Below are positions 46,124 through 57,893 of a stretch of 64,000 nucleotides of DNA, piece after piece (position 1 is the stretch's first letter; each line of letters begins with the position of its first letter). Below the pieces are notes generated by a model, which was not told the origin of the DNA, ran no database searches, and worked only from the letters and a program-made list of their open reading frames with translations. The position numbers were made by a program, and so were the translations under genes. This DNA comes from Endocalyx cinctus (lineage: Eukaryota; Ascomycota; Sordariomycetes; Amphisphaeriales; Apiosporaceae): contig BCKC01000010.1 of the NCBI GenBank assembly GCA_001600455.1, forward strand, positions 378,144-442,143, in the 5' to 3' direction.

Positions 46124-48124
46124 TTAAAACATATTCCATAACCGTCGCCACCAAGGCAACTCCGCACCCGTCTCGGCAGCGGCGGCGATCTCCTTCGCCT
46201 CCTCCAGGTCGCGACGCCTACCAGACTGTAGATCAATTTCCGCGGCGCGTCGGAACGGCGTCTTGTAGACGAGCTTGTACCCTACGTAGATGACGCCGAA
46301 TAAAGGAAGCAAGACGTAAGCGTCGACGAACCCGCCGGCGTCGAACGGGGCGAGGTTAGTCCAGCCCTGGACGAAAGCCAGAAAGACGTTCGCGCCCAGG
46401 CCGAAGTACGCGTTCCAGGGGTACCAAGCGGAGACGAAAGGCAGGTCCTCCGGCCGGTAACCCTGGCTCTCCCAGGCGGTCCGAAAGCGGATATGGATAA
46501 AAGAGATGGAACCCCAGACCAGGAAAGTCGAGACGCCGGATAGGTTCACGATGTACGTGTAAGCGCGGGCGGCGCCGGTCGAGATGTTGAGCAGGGCGAG
46601 GGCGCCGGAGGCGTTGGCGACGGTGATGGCGGCGACGGGGACGCCGCGGCGGTCGGTGCGGCCGAGGAAGGCGGGGGCTTTCCCGTCCTGGGCGAGGAAG
46701 AGCAGAGTGCGGGAGGCGATGTAGATCGAACTGTTGATCGCGGAGACGCACGTGACGAGGATAAAGGCGTTGATCAGGTGCACGCCGCCCTCGAACCCGG
46801 CGTTCTGGATCGCGACCGTCATGGGGCTCTGCAGGGCGCGGCTGGCGCCGTTGACGAGCCCGTCGGCGTCGGACGGGCAGGTCAGGCCGAAAAAGAAGGC
46901 GGCGCCCAGGTAGACGAAGAGGATGCGCCAGAAGACTTGCCGGATCGCCAAGGGGACGGCCACGCCCGGGTTCTTGGTCTCGGTCGCGGCTACGGCGACG
47001 GATTCGACCCCGGCGTAGAAGGTGCTGCAGAAGACGAATACTTTGGCTACCCCCGCGAACCCGTCTACGAAGGGGCCCGGGTCGTGCCAGTAGCGGAAGC
47101 CGAGGGCGTCTCGGCCTGATACGCCGCCTGATGCGTATCTGGTGTGGTTGCGCGCGTTAGCTAGTTGATATACTACCAGTTAAGATGGGTTGGGGTTTAG
47201 AGGAGGGAAGAAATAGGTAAAAAAAAAAAAAAAAAAAAACTTACACAATGGCAAATATATAATATGCTACCAAACCTACGAGCTTAACCAGGGCGAGCCA
47301 AAATTCGGCCTCACCGAAAGTTTCGACGCCGAGAAATTGGAAACCGAGGAAGAGAGTCTGGGAAGAGGTTTTAGTACTTTATGGAACGACAGAAGAAGAG
47401 AAAGAGAGAGTAGCGTACCCAAAGGATGAGAAAATATCCCCATATGGGGACCTTATCGCTCCAAAACTCGAGGATGCTCGTGACGGCGTTATACTCGTTC
47501 GAGAGGACTGATGTGATTCGGTTAGCTTTCGTTTCGGAGCTATTGAAGATGATAATAATAATAATCATATTGTCACTGACCAGCCCACCAGATAATAAAG
47601 TAGTTCCAACCGACGGCAACGCCGAAAGCGGGGTCGACAAAGCGATCAGCCAGCGTCGTGAAGGCTCCGGAAGTAGGGAAGAGAGTAGTTAACTCTCCTA
47701 AGCTCTGCATAACACTGAATATTCATATTTTTTTTTTATCAACTCCTTATCATCAGTCCATCGGGTTTTCCATATATTATCACCGGAGAACAGAGCGAGA
47801 AAGAAAGGAGGGAGGAAAATACCTGAACGCCACAATACCGATAACGCCAAAACCGAGGATCAGGGAAGCCGGACCTCCGCTGGCCAGAGCGCTTCCGCTA
47901 CCGACCAAGAGCCCGGGACCGATGATGCCGGCTAAGGCCATCATGCTGAGGTGACGGGTCTTGAGACCGCGCTTGACGCCGGAATGAGGGTCGATGGCGC
48001 GGAAATCCCCCGTCGTATCCCCAGCAGCAGCAGCTTCTTCTTCTCGAATGCTGCCATTGTTTCTTTCACGAAAGATAGGTCCGTCGGAAGATGACGAGGA
48101 CTCTTCTGTGACCGGGTTACGCAT
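46124..48124 (-). CDS. amino-acid permease (YAT family, APC superfamily)
   Basis: Five exons: 48124-47823, 47714-47581, 47507-47419, 47357-47245 and 47138-46124, giving 550 residues. It is a plasma-membrane proton/amino-acid symporter by family. A 60-residue polar N-terminus leads into the AA_permease signature: GLKTRHLSMMALAGIIGPGLLVGSG in TM1, then SVMQSLGELTTLFP in the TM2-TM3 region, and the SNEYNAVTSI and GVETFGEAEFW blocks. Twelve membrane segments can be drawn, and it ends with a charged tail, ELPWWRRLWNMF. All four junctions restore conserved sequence. Substrate cannot be told; the general or neutral amino-acid permeases are the nearest types. The last exon is far more GC-rich than exons 1-4. 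Intron 4 starts with GTAAG followed by a run of about 20 T. Confidence 0.9.
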
Positions 48125-50888
48125 CCCTTAATGTAGGTCTTTTTTTTTTTTTTTTTTTTGAGTGATGGTATTTCCTTGATTAGGTTTATTAATCAGATGT
48201 AGGACTCGTAGAATAAAGGATAAAAATAAACTAATTGTCACTACACAAAAAAAAAGACAAGGCGAATATTTGGATAAATCGTATGTTTCGTTAATTATTT
48301 TCTTAACCTATTTTCCCTGATAGAATACTTAAACATGAAGGATGCATTAATTCGGCACACCTCCGCACTTTGATACCCGGTCTGAGTGTCCCGAACGGGA
48401 TAAGAAGGAAGAAAAAAAAATTATATATAAAATTGGGGGCTGGCGATAGTGAAGTATGGGTCAGGGCAGGGCAGATAGGGAGCGTGGGCAAGCATGGGGT
48501 AGAGCTGATAAGAGCTTGCGTGGAGCTCTTTTTTTCACTTTTCAAGCTGTGAGATTTTAGTTGATAGAGAGAGCGAGAGTTGATGATGATTCAGCAAGGG
48601 TTTATCAGAAAAAAAAAAAAAGCATGTTTTCCAGTTTTCCAGTTTTCTTTTTAGTACTAGGACTCTTCCTCTGCTTTCTATCTGTGTTCGTTTACGACAG
48701 GTATTGAATAAACTGTACAGAGTACTTGTTACCGTAATATTTCAAAAAATATCTGTGATGTACTAGAGCAGCGTATGAAAAGCTGTCTATTCTGAGGAGT
48801 ATCGATTAATTCATTCATGGTGACTTGAAAATTGGTCCATTTCGAGATTCTCATCGACGATTTTGATATTTGTCCTAGGCTAGAGTACTATAATTAAAAT
48901 CCCACCCTACGATCGCCCGCTGTGCGCATTAGCTATGGTACGTAATTCAATCAAAGCTAAACTCCGAAAACCTTACCAACCGGTCAACTCAACCCGAGGC
49001 TGGATATATCTATTCTTGATCGATCAGTCCTAGTGTACGATACCGTGAATATCCATGTTTAGTTTATATTGGGCCGTTGTCTGATGTTTACGACTGAGCC
49101 AATTGGATTTAGTCGGGGAAAAAGAAAAAGAAAAAGAAAAAGAAAAAGACGAAGCTTGTCAGGACTGCTGGGGGTTAAGGCTGTAGCTGTCGCAGCGGTA
49201 CCCTTGTATAGTGAACCAACATGGTACCGTCGTACGAAATCTCAGTCGGATAACTCTGGAGGTACGACATACCCGCGGACATAGTAGTGAATAATGTACG
49301 GAGTTCGGAGTAGTGTACACAGCTCTGTCAGCCTGTCTGCATTTGTAGCCTACTTGAAATTCGCATTTTGGCTCTAAAGCTGACGGAATAAAGTGCACAT
49401 TACGCGGATATAACACATTTAACTTACATAGTGGCCTAGGCAGCCAGGATAAAATCAATTCATGGTGTTCTCGAAAAGAGCCTCACACACGTGGATTTCA
49501 AGTCTAGTTACCTCCATCCAGTAGCCATATTTAACTAATGTAGGTTAAGCCATTTATTCATTCCCACACTAACGACGGACCCCAAAAATCAACAATTAGA
49601 AGAATAAATAGAACATATATTTATATATATCTACGTGTAGGTATCTAGAGTAGGACATTGATCAGTTTAAGGTAGAACAGAACGCCCAAGAATTTGTAAC
49701 TTAGAAGAACTCTTATCTTGTTCTCGTCGCATGGGCCTGCGGCACGTTTGTCACAGCCTCCTTAAACGTTACAACGAAGACGGGGGTTGGTGGATTGTTT
49801 CTGAGAAGTGAGAAATGAGAAAATACTACGCTATATATACGTATAGTACCTGCAATACTACATGTTGGCTGCACGTTTTTTCTTTTCTTTTCTCACCTGC
49901 ATCTGCTACTCTGCAGATCTCAAACCTCTTAAGTCCCCTGAAGTTCCATGGTTCGAGAAAAACCCCCAGACCCCTTCTTACCAGATAAGCTCAATTAATT
50001 AATTAATTACCTAACCTAACCTGACCTACGTGAACCCTTTACTTAATGTTTATATTTTGGAGAATTAAATGAAATAAATCAAAGATACCTATAATAAAAT
50101 ATTATGTTCCATAAACTCTGAGTATCTGGGTATTCAGTACGTGTTTGAAGTAGAGAAATCAGCAAATAGGTAATAAATGAAAAATACGTTTATATCTATG
50201 CACTGAGTTTTCTCCCTCTTCTTCTTTTTCAGGCATCTTAAAAAGCTTTCCTAATTGAGGTCGTCCATAGAATCCTACAGGAACGCCATACATAATCTGA
50301 GGTGTTTCCTATGCTAATGGTTCATAACACCCCCCACATACCTGGGCTTGGATCCGAATTGTAACACCCTGCAAATTCCGTTTCTATTATTATCCATCGT
50401 CTCATAATACCAACTTACCTCACTCGCACTACAGTTGACATTAACCGCATCTAGCTTGAATATCGTCGGTCCGGTTCGACATGCCTTACTGCGTATTAGT
50501 GCAATCTTTCGCGAGTCCTGAGCCTTACCCTTTGATGTCGTCTTTCCCCATCCATCAAACCTTACCTTACCTTCCCACTTCCCCTTGCCATCGGGATCAG
50601 CTCGCCTACATTCAGGACTTTCGTGGTTCAATATGAAGCCCCGTCTGGGGGCTGAAATCGGTTCCTTTCCATGTCGTGGGGACGCATATATGATACATCG
50701 GATCGCCCGTCCATCCTGATGTGTCAATGGCTTCATCCTGTCATGCTTCTCTTATTCTTTAATCACTACCATCTTCGAAGCTGGTCATAGAGACGTCTCT
50801 CTTTCTAGCTCTGTCCCACCATACACTTGTCGGCAAGGACAAGGGGAAACACAATCATAACAATTAACCATTGGGTATCACCGCCATT
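48125..50888. other. 2.8 kb divergent intergenic region
   Basis: Between the permease and the surface-protein gene. It holds T/A homopolymers, (AAAAAG)5 at 49119-49148 and (AATT)4 near 49995. A 140-codon minus-strand frame at 50314-50736 is more GC-balanced than its surroundings and has five cysteines. It has no signal peptide and no known motif, so I do not call it as a gene. Confidence 0.55.
49119..49148. repeat. (AAAAAG)5 hexanucleotide repeat
   Basis: Five perfect contiguous units in noncoding DNA. Confidence 0.95.
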
Positions 50889-53078
50889 ATGTTGTACAGT
50901 CGTATTGCGCCCGCCCTTCTCTGGGCTCTCTCCCTCACCGGCACCACCTTAGCTGCGCCTAGCGTCGAGAGTGTCGTCAAGGTTCGGAATGCACCAGGTC
51001 ATTCTGACTCGGACACCCTCGCCGCCGTGCGCCGCGCCCTATGGGGAGCCATGTCGCATCAGAAGAGGGATACCGTCTTCAAGAACAGCACGACCGTCGA
51101 GAAGAGCTGGAACGACGCCACCCTCTTCAGCTTGTAAGAAAACCCACGTCCATCATCTCGTTGAATTTTTCTTTCTTACGTCTATTCCCTCCCATATGCT
51201 CTCTAACACTTTCCGGAATTTCTTTTTTACAGATCGAAAGAAGTCGCCAGCAAAGGAAACTCGTCGGCGACCGTGGGAGCGAGCATCACGTGCGCGACGT
51301 GCTACGTCAAAGGTACCGCGAGCGTCGAGCTGTGGATGGACAAGAGCTTCAACGTCAGCCAGGCCGTGTCGAACTTCACGTCGGAGGTACTGGACGGGGT
51401 GAAGAACGTGACGGAGGAGGTGGTCGACTACATCGAGGACTACGTCGAGGGCGTCTTCTCCAACCTTACCGACGGTATCGACGCCGACGATTTCGATTTC
51501 CCCCCGCTCAACGTCACGCTCGACATCGACTTGCCCGATATCCCCGAGACGATCCTCAAGTTCGCCTTCGACGATTTGGAGCTGTACATGCAGCTCGACA
51601 CCGCACTGACCGCCAGCGCGTCGTACAAGCTGACCCTGTTCACGAGCCAGTCCGCTTTCGGCGTCGCGATCGATAGCGATACCTTCGTGGGCGCTATCGT
51701 CTCCGTCGACCTACTCCTCAACGCCGAGGCCGAGATCGACGTCAGCGCCGGTATTCATCTGAAGGTGGATAAAGGTCTGGGTATCGATATTCCTTTCTTC
51801 GCTAAGAACATATCGAACATTGAATTGTAAGTTAAAAAAAAAAAAAAAACTCTTGCGTTTTCATTTTTTATCTTCCTATTTGAGGAAACAACGAAAAAAA
51901 AAGAGAGAGAATGGTCTAACAGCGGAAATTCAAAACAGTAACGGCGCTTCCTTCGAATTCCTCCCCGTAACCGTAACCGGCGCGTCGGGTCTCCTGACGG
52001 CGGTCCTGCGGGTAGGCATGCACGCCGGCTTCTCGCTCGAGTCGCCCTCGGTCGGGATCCCGGGCCTCGAGGCGAGCGCGGGCGTCGAGGTCGCCGTCTT
52101 CGCGGACCTGGCCTCGTTCGCGACCAACCTGACGGTCGGGACGAGCTCGACCGACGAGTGCGACCTGCTGGTGGAACAGTCGTACGAGATGGCGCTGGGG
52201 GCCAACGCCGGCGCCACCATCGCCTTCGGGTCCCAGACGTACGGGCCCGACCCCAGCACCCGCATCCCCGTCTTCTACACGACCCTGCCGTCCGTGTGCG
52301 CCGGTAGCGCCGCCGCTACGACGGTCGCCGCGACGACGACGGCGACGGCTACGAAAGAGGCGAGGTATATCGCCGGTAGGGCGGACGATGATGATAGCGA
52401 TGACGATAGCGACGACGACGATATGACTACCACGACCCTCGAAAACGAAGTCACCTATACCGGCGTAGCCTGCATCTCGACCGGCCTGGTCAACTGTCCC
52501 GTCTCGCTGCAGACGCAGACGAAGGTGACGACGACGGAAACGCTCGTGACGTCGGTCTCGTCCGGCGTCGACGCGACGTGGCCGAGCTCGGTGCTCTCGA
52601 CCGTGTCCGAGACCATCACGTTCGGGACCGGCGCCAAGGAGATCGCGGCGACGACGGGGAGCCCCGTCTCGTACGTGCCGACGACGACCTCGGACGTCAG
52701 CTCCGGAGCCGCCAAAGCCGGCGTTACCGGCGTTTCGGGGGAGAAGTCGGTCGGCGAGGTGGACGGCGTCGATATGAAGCTGGTTATCGGCTTGTCCGTC
52801 GGTTTGGGCGTTCCTTTGGTTTTGGGTATCATCGGTGGTATTTAGTAAGTTTTCCTCACCTCCCCCATTTTTTTTTCTTTTAAAACCCTCTATGATGAAA
52901 TTCAAGTTGGGAGCAAAAAAAAAAACAAATAACTAATCATCATTTCTCAAAAATTAACCTCTGCGTCAAGAAAGCTCGGTATACGCCCGTGGCGAAGTCT
53001 CCCCCGGAATCTTTGTCCCCCGAGATGACCTCGGAACCGTACGATAGCCACTACGGAAACAGGACGACACGGACGTAA
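50889..53078 (+). CDS. secreted or cell-surface fungal protein with C-terminal membrane segment
   Basis: Exons 50889-51133, 51233-51826 and 51939-52844 give 581 residues. A short last exon follows whose acceptor is uncertain (52970s to 53047 or 53078). A signal peptide is clear (residues 1-22, LLWALSLTGTTLAAP). The ectodomain has many N-glycosylation sequons, a paired-cysteine motif (SITCATCYVKGTA) and beta-rich repeats. An acidic run (DDDDSDDDSDDDD) and a Thr/Ser-rich stalk lead to one hydrophobic segment (about 560-580). This order resembles fungal surface proteins that carry the ITC-x2-CY motif (I recall them as DUF7223-type). No enzyme motif is seen. Role at the cell wall is inference. 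GC is high across exons 2 and 3. Confidence 0.75.
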
Positions 53079-55333
53079 AAAGAGTTTCTTGTGATATGTA
53101 TTTTCTATTTTCATTTCTTGTTCTTGGTGTTTATTTTATTTTTTTCATAGCGATACCATTTTATGTTGTGTTTGTTTATTAGTCTTATGAGAGGGGGGGC
53201 ACTGATGATACCCAGTGAAGGGAGGTAAGGGATACCTACTGGAATATAGTTTTGAATTGTCTGTTAATGTGACCTCAACGTCAATGGGTTACGAAATAGA
53301 ACGAATTCAAAAGATAAGAATAAAAAAAACCTAGATGAATAAAAAGCTTCTTTAAATCATCGCCGTGCCGTCCTCATACTCATATAAGAGAGAGATTTGA
53401 TGAACCGAAATAAGACCTAGTTGAAATTCATATAGATGTATCTGTCCACTCCGAACAATTCCCATATTCATTATAGAGGGCGAAATGGTAATAGTAATAT
53501 TGATGTCGCTGCCACTGCACGATCTGACCCTGGCGATGAAGAGCAATAACTTTGGAAACGTTGGTTAAGGAGTAGATCAAAAACGGGGCGAGTTATATGG
53601 AAAGTGAGCCGGTTCATTCATTGACGAGAAAAATTCCCAGTTTCATATACGGTCTTGCGATCACGCCAACTTAAAAGCTTGACGGAGTTACTACTAATAT
53701 CCTCTATCCTAGACTTTAGCAGGGTTCTTTCTTCTCTTCCTGGTCAGCGTTCTCGTGTCGTTGTTAAGTTTATGTTGAATATGTAGAATTCAGTGTCCAA
53801 GGAGAGGGGTTAAGGTATGCATATAATCCTATCCTAGTGTACGGGGAGGAGTACGAATTTATCGTCCGATAACGTATTTCGTATGCCGGAAATATCTGCG
53901 GAAACGCATTCTTATATCATGTAACTACTTACGTACTTAACCCAGTCTAAATGTTGATCGACAGGGCGATCGGTTTAATCGGATATAGCTAACGAAATAT
54001 TTGATATCGCTGTCTTGTTTTTTTCTCTTAACTTAAGTAGAGATTTGGACGCTGTAAGCTTACCTCTAAGTTCATATATGTTTTCATTTTCCGTTTTGGC
54101 AAGTCCTATTTGAAATATAATAAACTACTTGATGGGATACTACGCCACAAGCACGCCGATCCTGCATGAATATAGGTGCGCCGACTGTGATCGCTATAGG
54201 CTGAATATAGCGGGAATTGTGTTATATAAACAATACATTACCACCGTACTAGAACTACCTAGGTACATAGCATACATACGTTACGTTTAATAAATATATA
54301 TTATAAGTATACTATAAGAATCTTGGGAGTTGATGTTTAATCAGGGATGGCTCGATGCTATTTTATAACTCTCTTGAGGAAGGAAAGGGAAGAAAGAAGC
54401 AATGGAATAGTACGAGTTCCTACCATTGCGCCGTTTATAATAAGTTTACCTACCTAAGGTATATACATATACAGCAATTGACTAATAGATGTATCATATT
54501 CGCCTTGTTTACAAGTATGAGCACCTTCCGAAAGGGGCAATTGTTTAATTTCCTATATGACGTGAGAGTAAATATTTCCAAGGTTGTCAAATGATAAGTT
54601 ACTGTACTCTGTACACAGTAGATTGTCGATCCGTTAGGTAGGAAAGTACCTGAATAGTAGGTATTCAAATATGTATCTGGTTTCTTGTTTAATAATTTTA
54701 CAGTCACGGAGTCTCTGTGTTTTCTTGTCTCAGTTCGTCAGTACTCCAATTTTACAGGACCCGAAGCTTTATACGAGATCAATACCCCCATGTGTTAATA
54801 TGGATACAAGTAGGTATTTGGATCCATCTAAGTATATATTGCCCTAGCTGCCGATATTGGAATACGAGCTAATGTGCCTTACAAGCGGGTATTATGTAGT
54901 GCAGGTATGAATGTATGAATCCGTACGGCGGCTGCTAGAACTACCTACCTATTTAGTAACTGGTAAGCACATTAGCTTATATGAATACCTAGGTACCTAC
55001 CTACCTACCTACCTAGGTACCTTAGGTAGGTACATAGTGAAGTATTTAAGTATGTATTAAATGTTTAAAAGCTCCTACCTCTCGATGCCGAATACGTCGT
55101 AATTGCCAAGAGATCTTATATAAATCAAGCTTTTTGTCCCGGTAGTACGGATCTTGGACCTTCTTGGCTCTTCTTCTCTTCCACTCCATCCCAGCTCTCT
55201 TGAGTCTTAATTTCTATCATAAATTTATGTATTCAGTGGGATAGGATATTCTTACTTGAGATAAGAGACTTTAGGACCTTTATAAGCTCCAAGTTTCTAA
55301 CTTACATTTTTTTTTTTTTTTTAATATCTCAAT
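53079..55333. other. 2.3 kb intergenic region with palindromic repeats
   Basis: AT-rich. It contains TACCTAGGTA copies at 54256, 54986 and 55010 and a (CCTA)n hairpin-forming block (54986-55033). No credible gene. Confidence 0.6.
54986..55033. repeat. CCTA-rich palindromic block
   Basis: Tandem CCTA units flanked by two TACCTAGGTA palindromes (54986-54995, 55010-55019). An 11-bp inverted repeat (54993-55003 with 55023-55033, 19-bp spacer) could form a hairpin. It lies 300 bp upstream of the sedolisin gene. Confidence 0.9.
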
Positions 55334-57893
55334 ATGCAGCTATTAGCTCTTATAGCGGCGTTCGCCGCCTACGTTACCCTCTGTACAGCTGCCCCGCAAT
55401 CGTCACCATCGCCATCGAAATATGTGCTTCACGAAAAGCGCGGTGGTGGACAGCCGCATATGTGGCAAAAGCGTCGCCGCGTAGACCAGAGCGAAACCCT
55501 TCCGATCCGCATCGCTCTGCGCCAGCGTAACTTGGAAAATGTCGATAATTATATCTCTGAGGTATCTGACCCAGCTTCACCTAACTTCGGTAAGTAAACA
55601 ACTACAAGCAAATGGCGAGTTACGTTTGACATTTGCTTTTGCCGAATTATCTCTTTTTATTTATTCTATCCAATTGGAGCTGAAAAAAAAAAAAAAAAAA
55701 AAAAAACGTTCGAGCCCCTTCTCAACCCCACGCTACTCTTCCCTACCCACCTGTACACCTTTCTTTAAGGTATTGAGTTTACGAGTGGATGAGCTCGAGT
55801 TGAACTTCATATTCAGGTGTTAGGGATTGATGGTCCATGTCCATTATTCCCGTGAAGGACGGATGCATGAACCATGTGTCGGCTACTGTACATCGTTAAG
55901 ATCAGATTATTGGTATTGACTTGCGATTTTAATTACTAGGTAAACACTGGAGTGCCGAGAAAGTTGCGAATACATTTGCGCCGGACGTCGAGACAAGCAA
56001 CGCCGTATTGAATTGGCTTGTTGAATCGGGCATTAACCGCTCTAGACTCTCGTTTTCAACCGGTAAGTACTTTAGACTCGGCTCTTTAAGGGGCTCAGGC
56101 GCTTCTGTGAGCGGTAAGCTTACTTTCAGTCCAATTTTAGGCCGCAATTGGGTTCAGTTTGACGGTACCGTCGAAGAGGCCGAGAAGCTTTTCGCTACGG
56201 AGTATTGGCATTACGAGCATATGGAAAATGGCGATACCCGTCTTGCCGTGGACGCCTACAGTCTTCCCGAGTCCATCCAGAAGCACGTGGACTTTGTCAT
56301 GCCAACCGTACAACTCGAGGGCCTCAAGCCCGTGGCAAATACAAATCACGGTCGTAGCGCGTTGGCTACATTCCCTAAGGGTGCATCTCTAGGCTCACTA
56401 TCTTGTGGAACCCTGGTTACCGTTGACTGCTTACGGAAGCTTTACAAATTCCCTAAGGGCAAGACGGCAGCTGCAGGTAACCAGATTGGTATTGCTGAAT
56501 GGGCTGATTACCTTTACGAGCCTGATCTCCCTATCTACTTCAAGAATTTTACCTCGCCTGAGATCCCTTCTAACACCAAGCCCGAGTTTATCGCCATTGA
56601 CGGTGGCCTAACGGCCAATTTGACGACCGTATCTCAACAGTCGGGTATCGAATCAGCTCTTGACGTCCAATCTGCTTATTCCATAGTCCATCCACAGGCA
56701 GTTCGGCTTTACCAAGTAGGGGACGGTATCAATGTCGATAGCGTAGGTACCTTCAACATATTTCTCGATGCACTGGACGAAAGCTATTGCACATTCGAAG
56801 GTGGCGATCAGCCTTACGTAGGTAAGTGACTTAACACTAATGGTTAAATTCAAATCCAAAACACCGAAGACGAGAGTTAATACTGGATTGAAGATCCCGC
56901 TTACCCTGACCCCAACGACAATGAAATGGGTTACACAGGCCCGCTGCAATGCGGTGGTTCGCCTAAGTCTAACGTCATTTCGGTGAGTTATGGACAGATT
57001 GAGGTAAGCAAAGCATTATCACCTTCGGCTAAAAAGCGAAAAGATACTGACAACACTAATTAGGGGGCTTTGCCATATTTTTACCAAATTCGACAATGTC
57101 ATGAATGGGCAAAGCTTGGCCTTCAAGGCGTGAGTGTCATTTTCGCCAGCGGCGATTCCGGCGTTGCAAATAGGTACAATGCTGGGTACCCCAACTCATG
57201 CCTGAACGCGGACCAGCTGTTCGTCGATAATAACGGAACTCGATACTCACCTGGGTTTCCAGTGAACTGCCCATATATCACCGCAGGTTTGTCTTAACCA
57301 TCTCTCCCTTATAGCGTCGAGGCTTGTTTTGCTAAGGACTAAAAGTTGGGGGTACCACCCTTATCGGCAACGATACCGAAAGCGGGGAGAAAGCAGTAGC
57401 AGATCCTGGCACGGGACCAGCCGACGCTTTCTATTCCGGTGGCGGATTCTCTAACTATTTTGCCTTACCTTCGTATCAAAAATCGGCGGTCGGTCACTTT
57501 ATGGAAAATTATGCCCCCAAATACGGACCGAACGTATATAATGACACCGGTATGGCACGTGGTTTTCCGGATGTCGCGGCGATTGGACTGAACGTAGCTA
57601 CCGTGTTCAACGGGACGACGTTAGGAGTCGGCGGTACCAGCGCCAGCGCACCCATCTTTGCCAGTATCGTAACCTTGCTAAACGAGGCTCGCATCGAGAA
57701 AGGGAAAGGCCCGATCGGATTCCTAAACCCGACACTTTACCAGCATCCAGAAGCGTTCAACGATATCACTATTGGCAGCAACCCCGGGTGCGGTACAGGA
57801 GGTTTCAACGCGACACCTGGATGGGATCCTGTGACTGGATTGGGTACCCCTAACTTTGAGAAGCTACTGCCTATTTTTCTGGCTCTTCCTTAA
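55334..57893 (+). CDS. secreted sedolisin-family (S53) serine-carboxyl peptidase
   Basis: Exons 55334-55589, 55940-56062, 56141-56821, 56894-57003, 57064-57286 and 57346-57893 give 646 residues. It is an acid-active endo- or tripeptidyl peptidase by family. A signal peptide (1-19, ending LCTAAP) is followed by a propeptide of the Pro-kumamolisin type (about 40-180, with SDPASPNFGKHWSAEKVANTF). The catalytic set is complete: Glu297 and Asp301 in ESALD, oxyanion Asp421 in SGDSG, and Ser563 in GGTSASAP. A calcium-site region with DPVTGLGTPNF ends the protein. All five introns split conserved codons or motifs. Intron 1 is unusually long (350 nt) and carries an A24 run. Intron 2 (78 nt) has no in-frame stop, so retention would insert 26 residues. 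Nothing suggests inactivation. Confidence 0.93.
55683..55706. repeat. A24 homopolymer in sedolisin intron 1
   Basis: 24 consecutive A within the 350-nt first intron. Confidence 0.9.

Noticed and set aside
46778..47119. 113-codon plus-strand frame, Gly/Asp/Val-rich
   Set aside because: Antisense shadow of permease exon 5.
50314..50736. 140-codon minus-strand frame with five Cys
   Set aside because: No signal peptide or known motif, and similar-length junk frames exist in this window; a homology or transcript match would be needed.
51916..52905. 329-codon minus-strand frame, very Arg/Gly-rich
   Set aside because: Antisense of the GC-rich surface-protein exon; typical shadow ORF.
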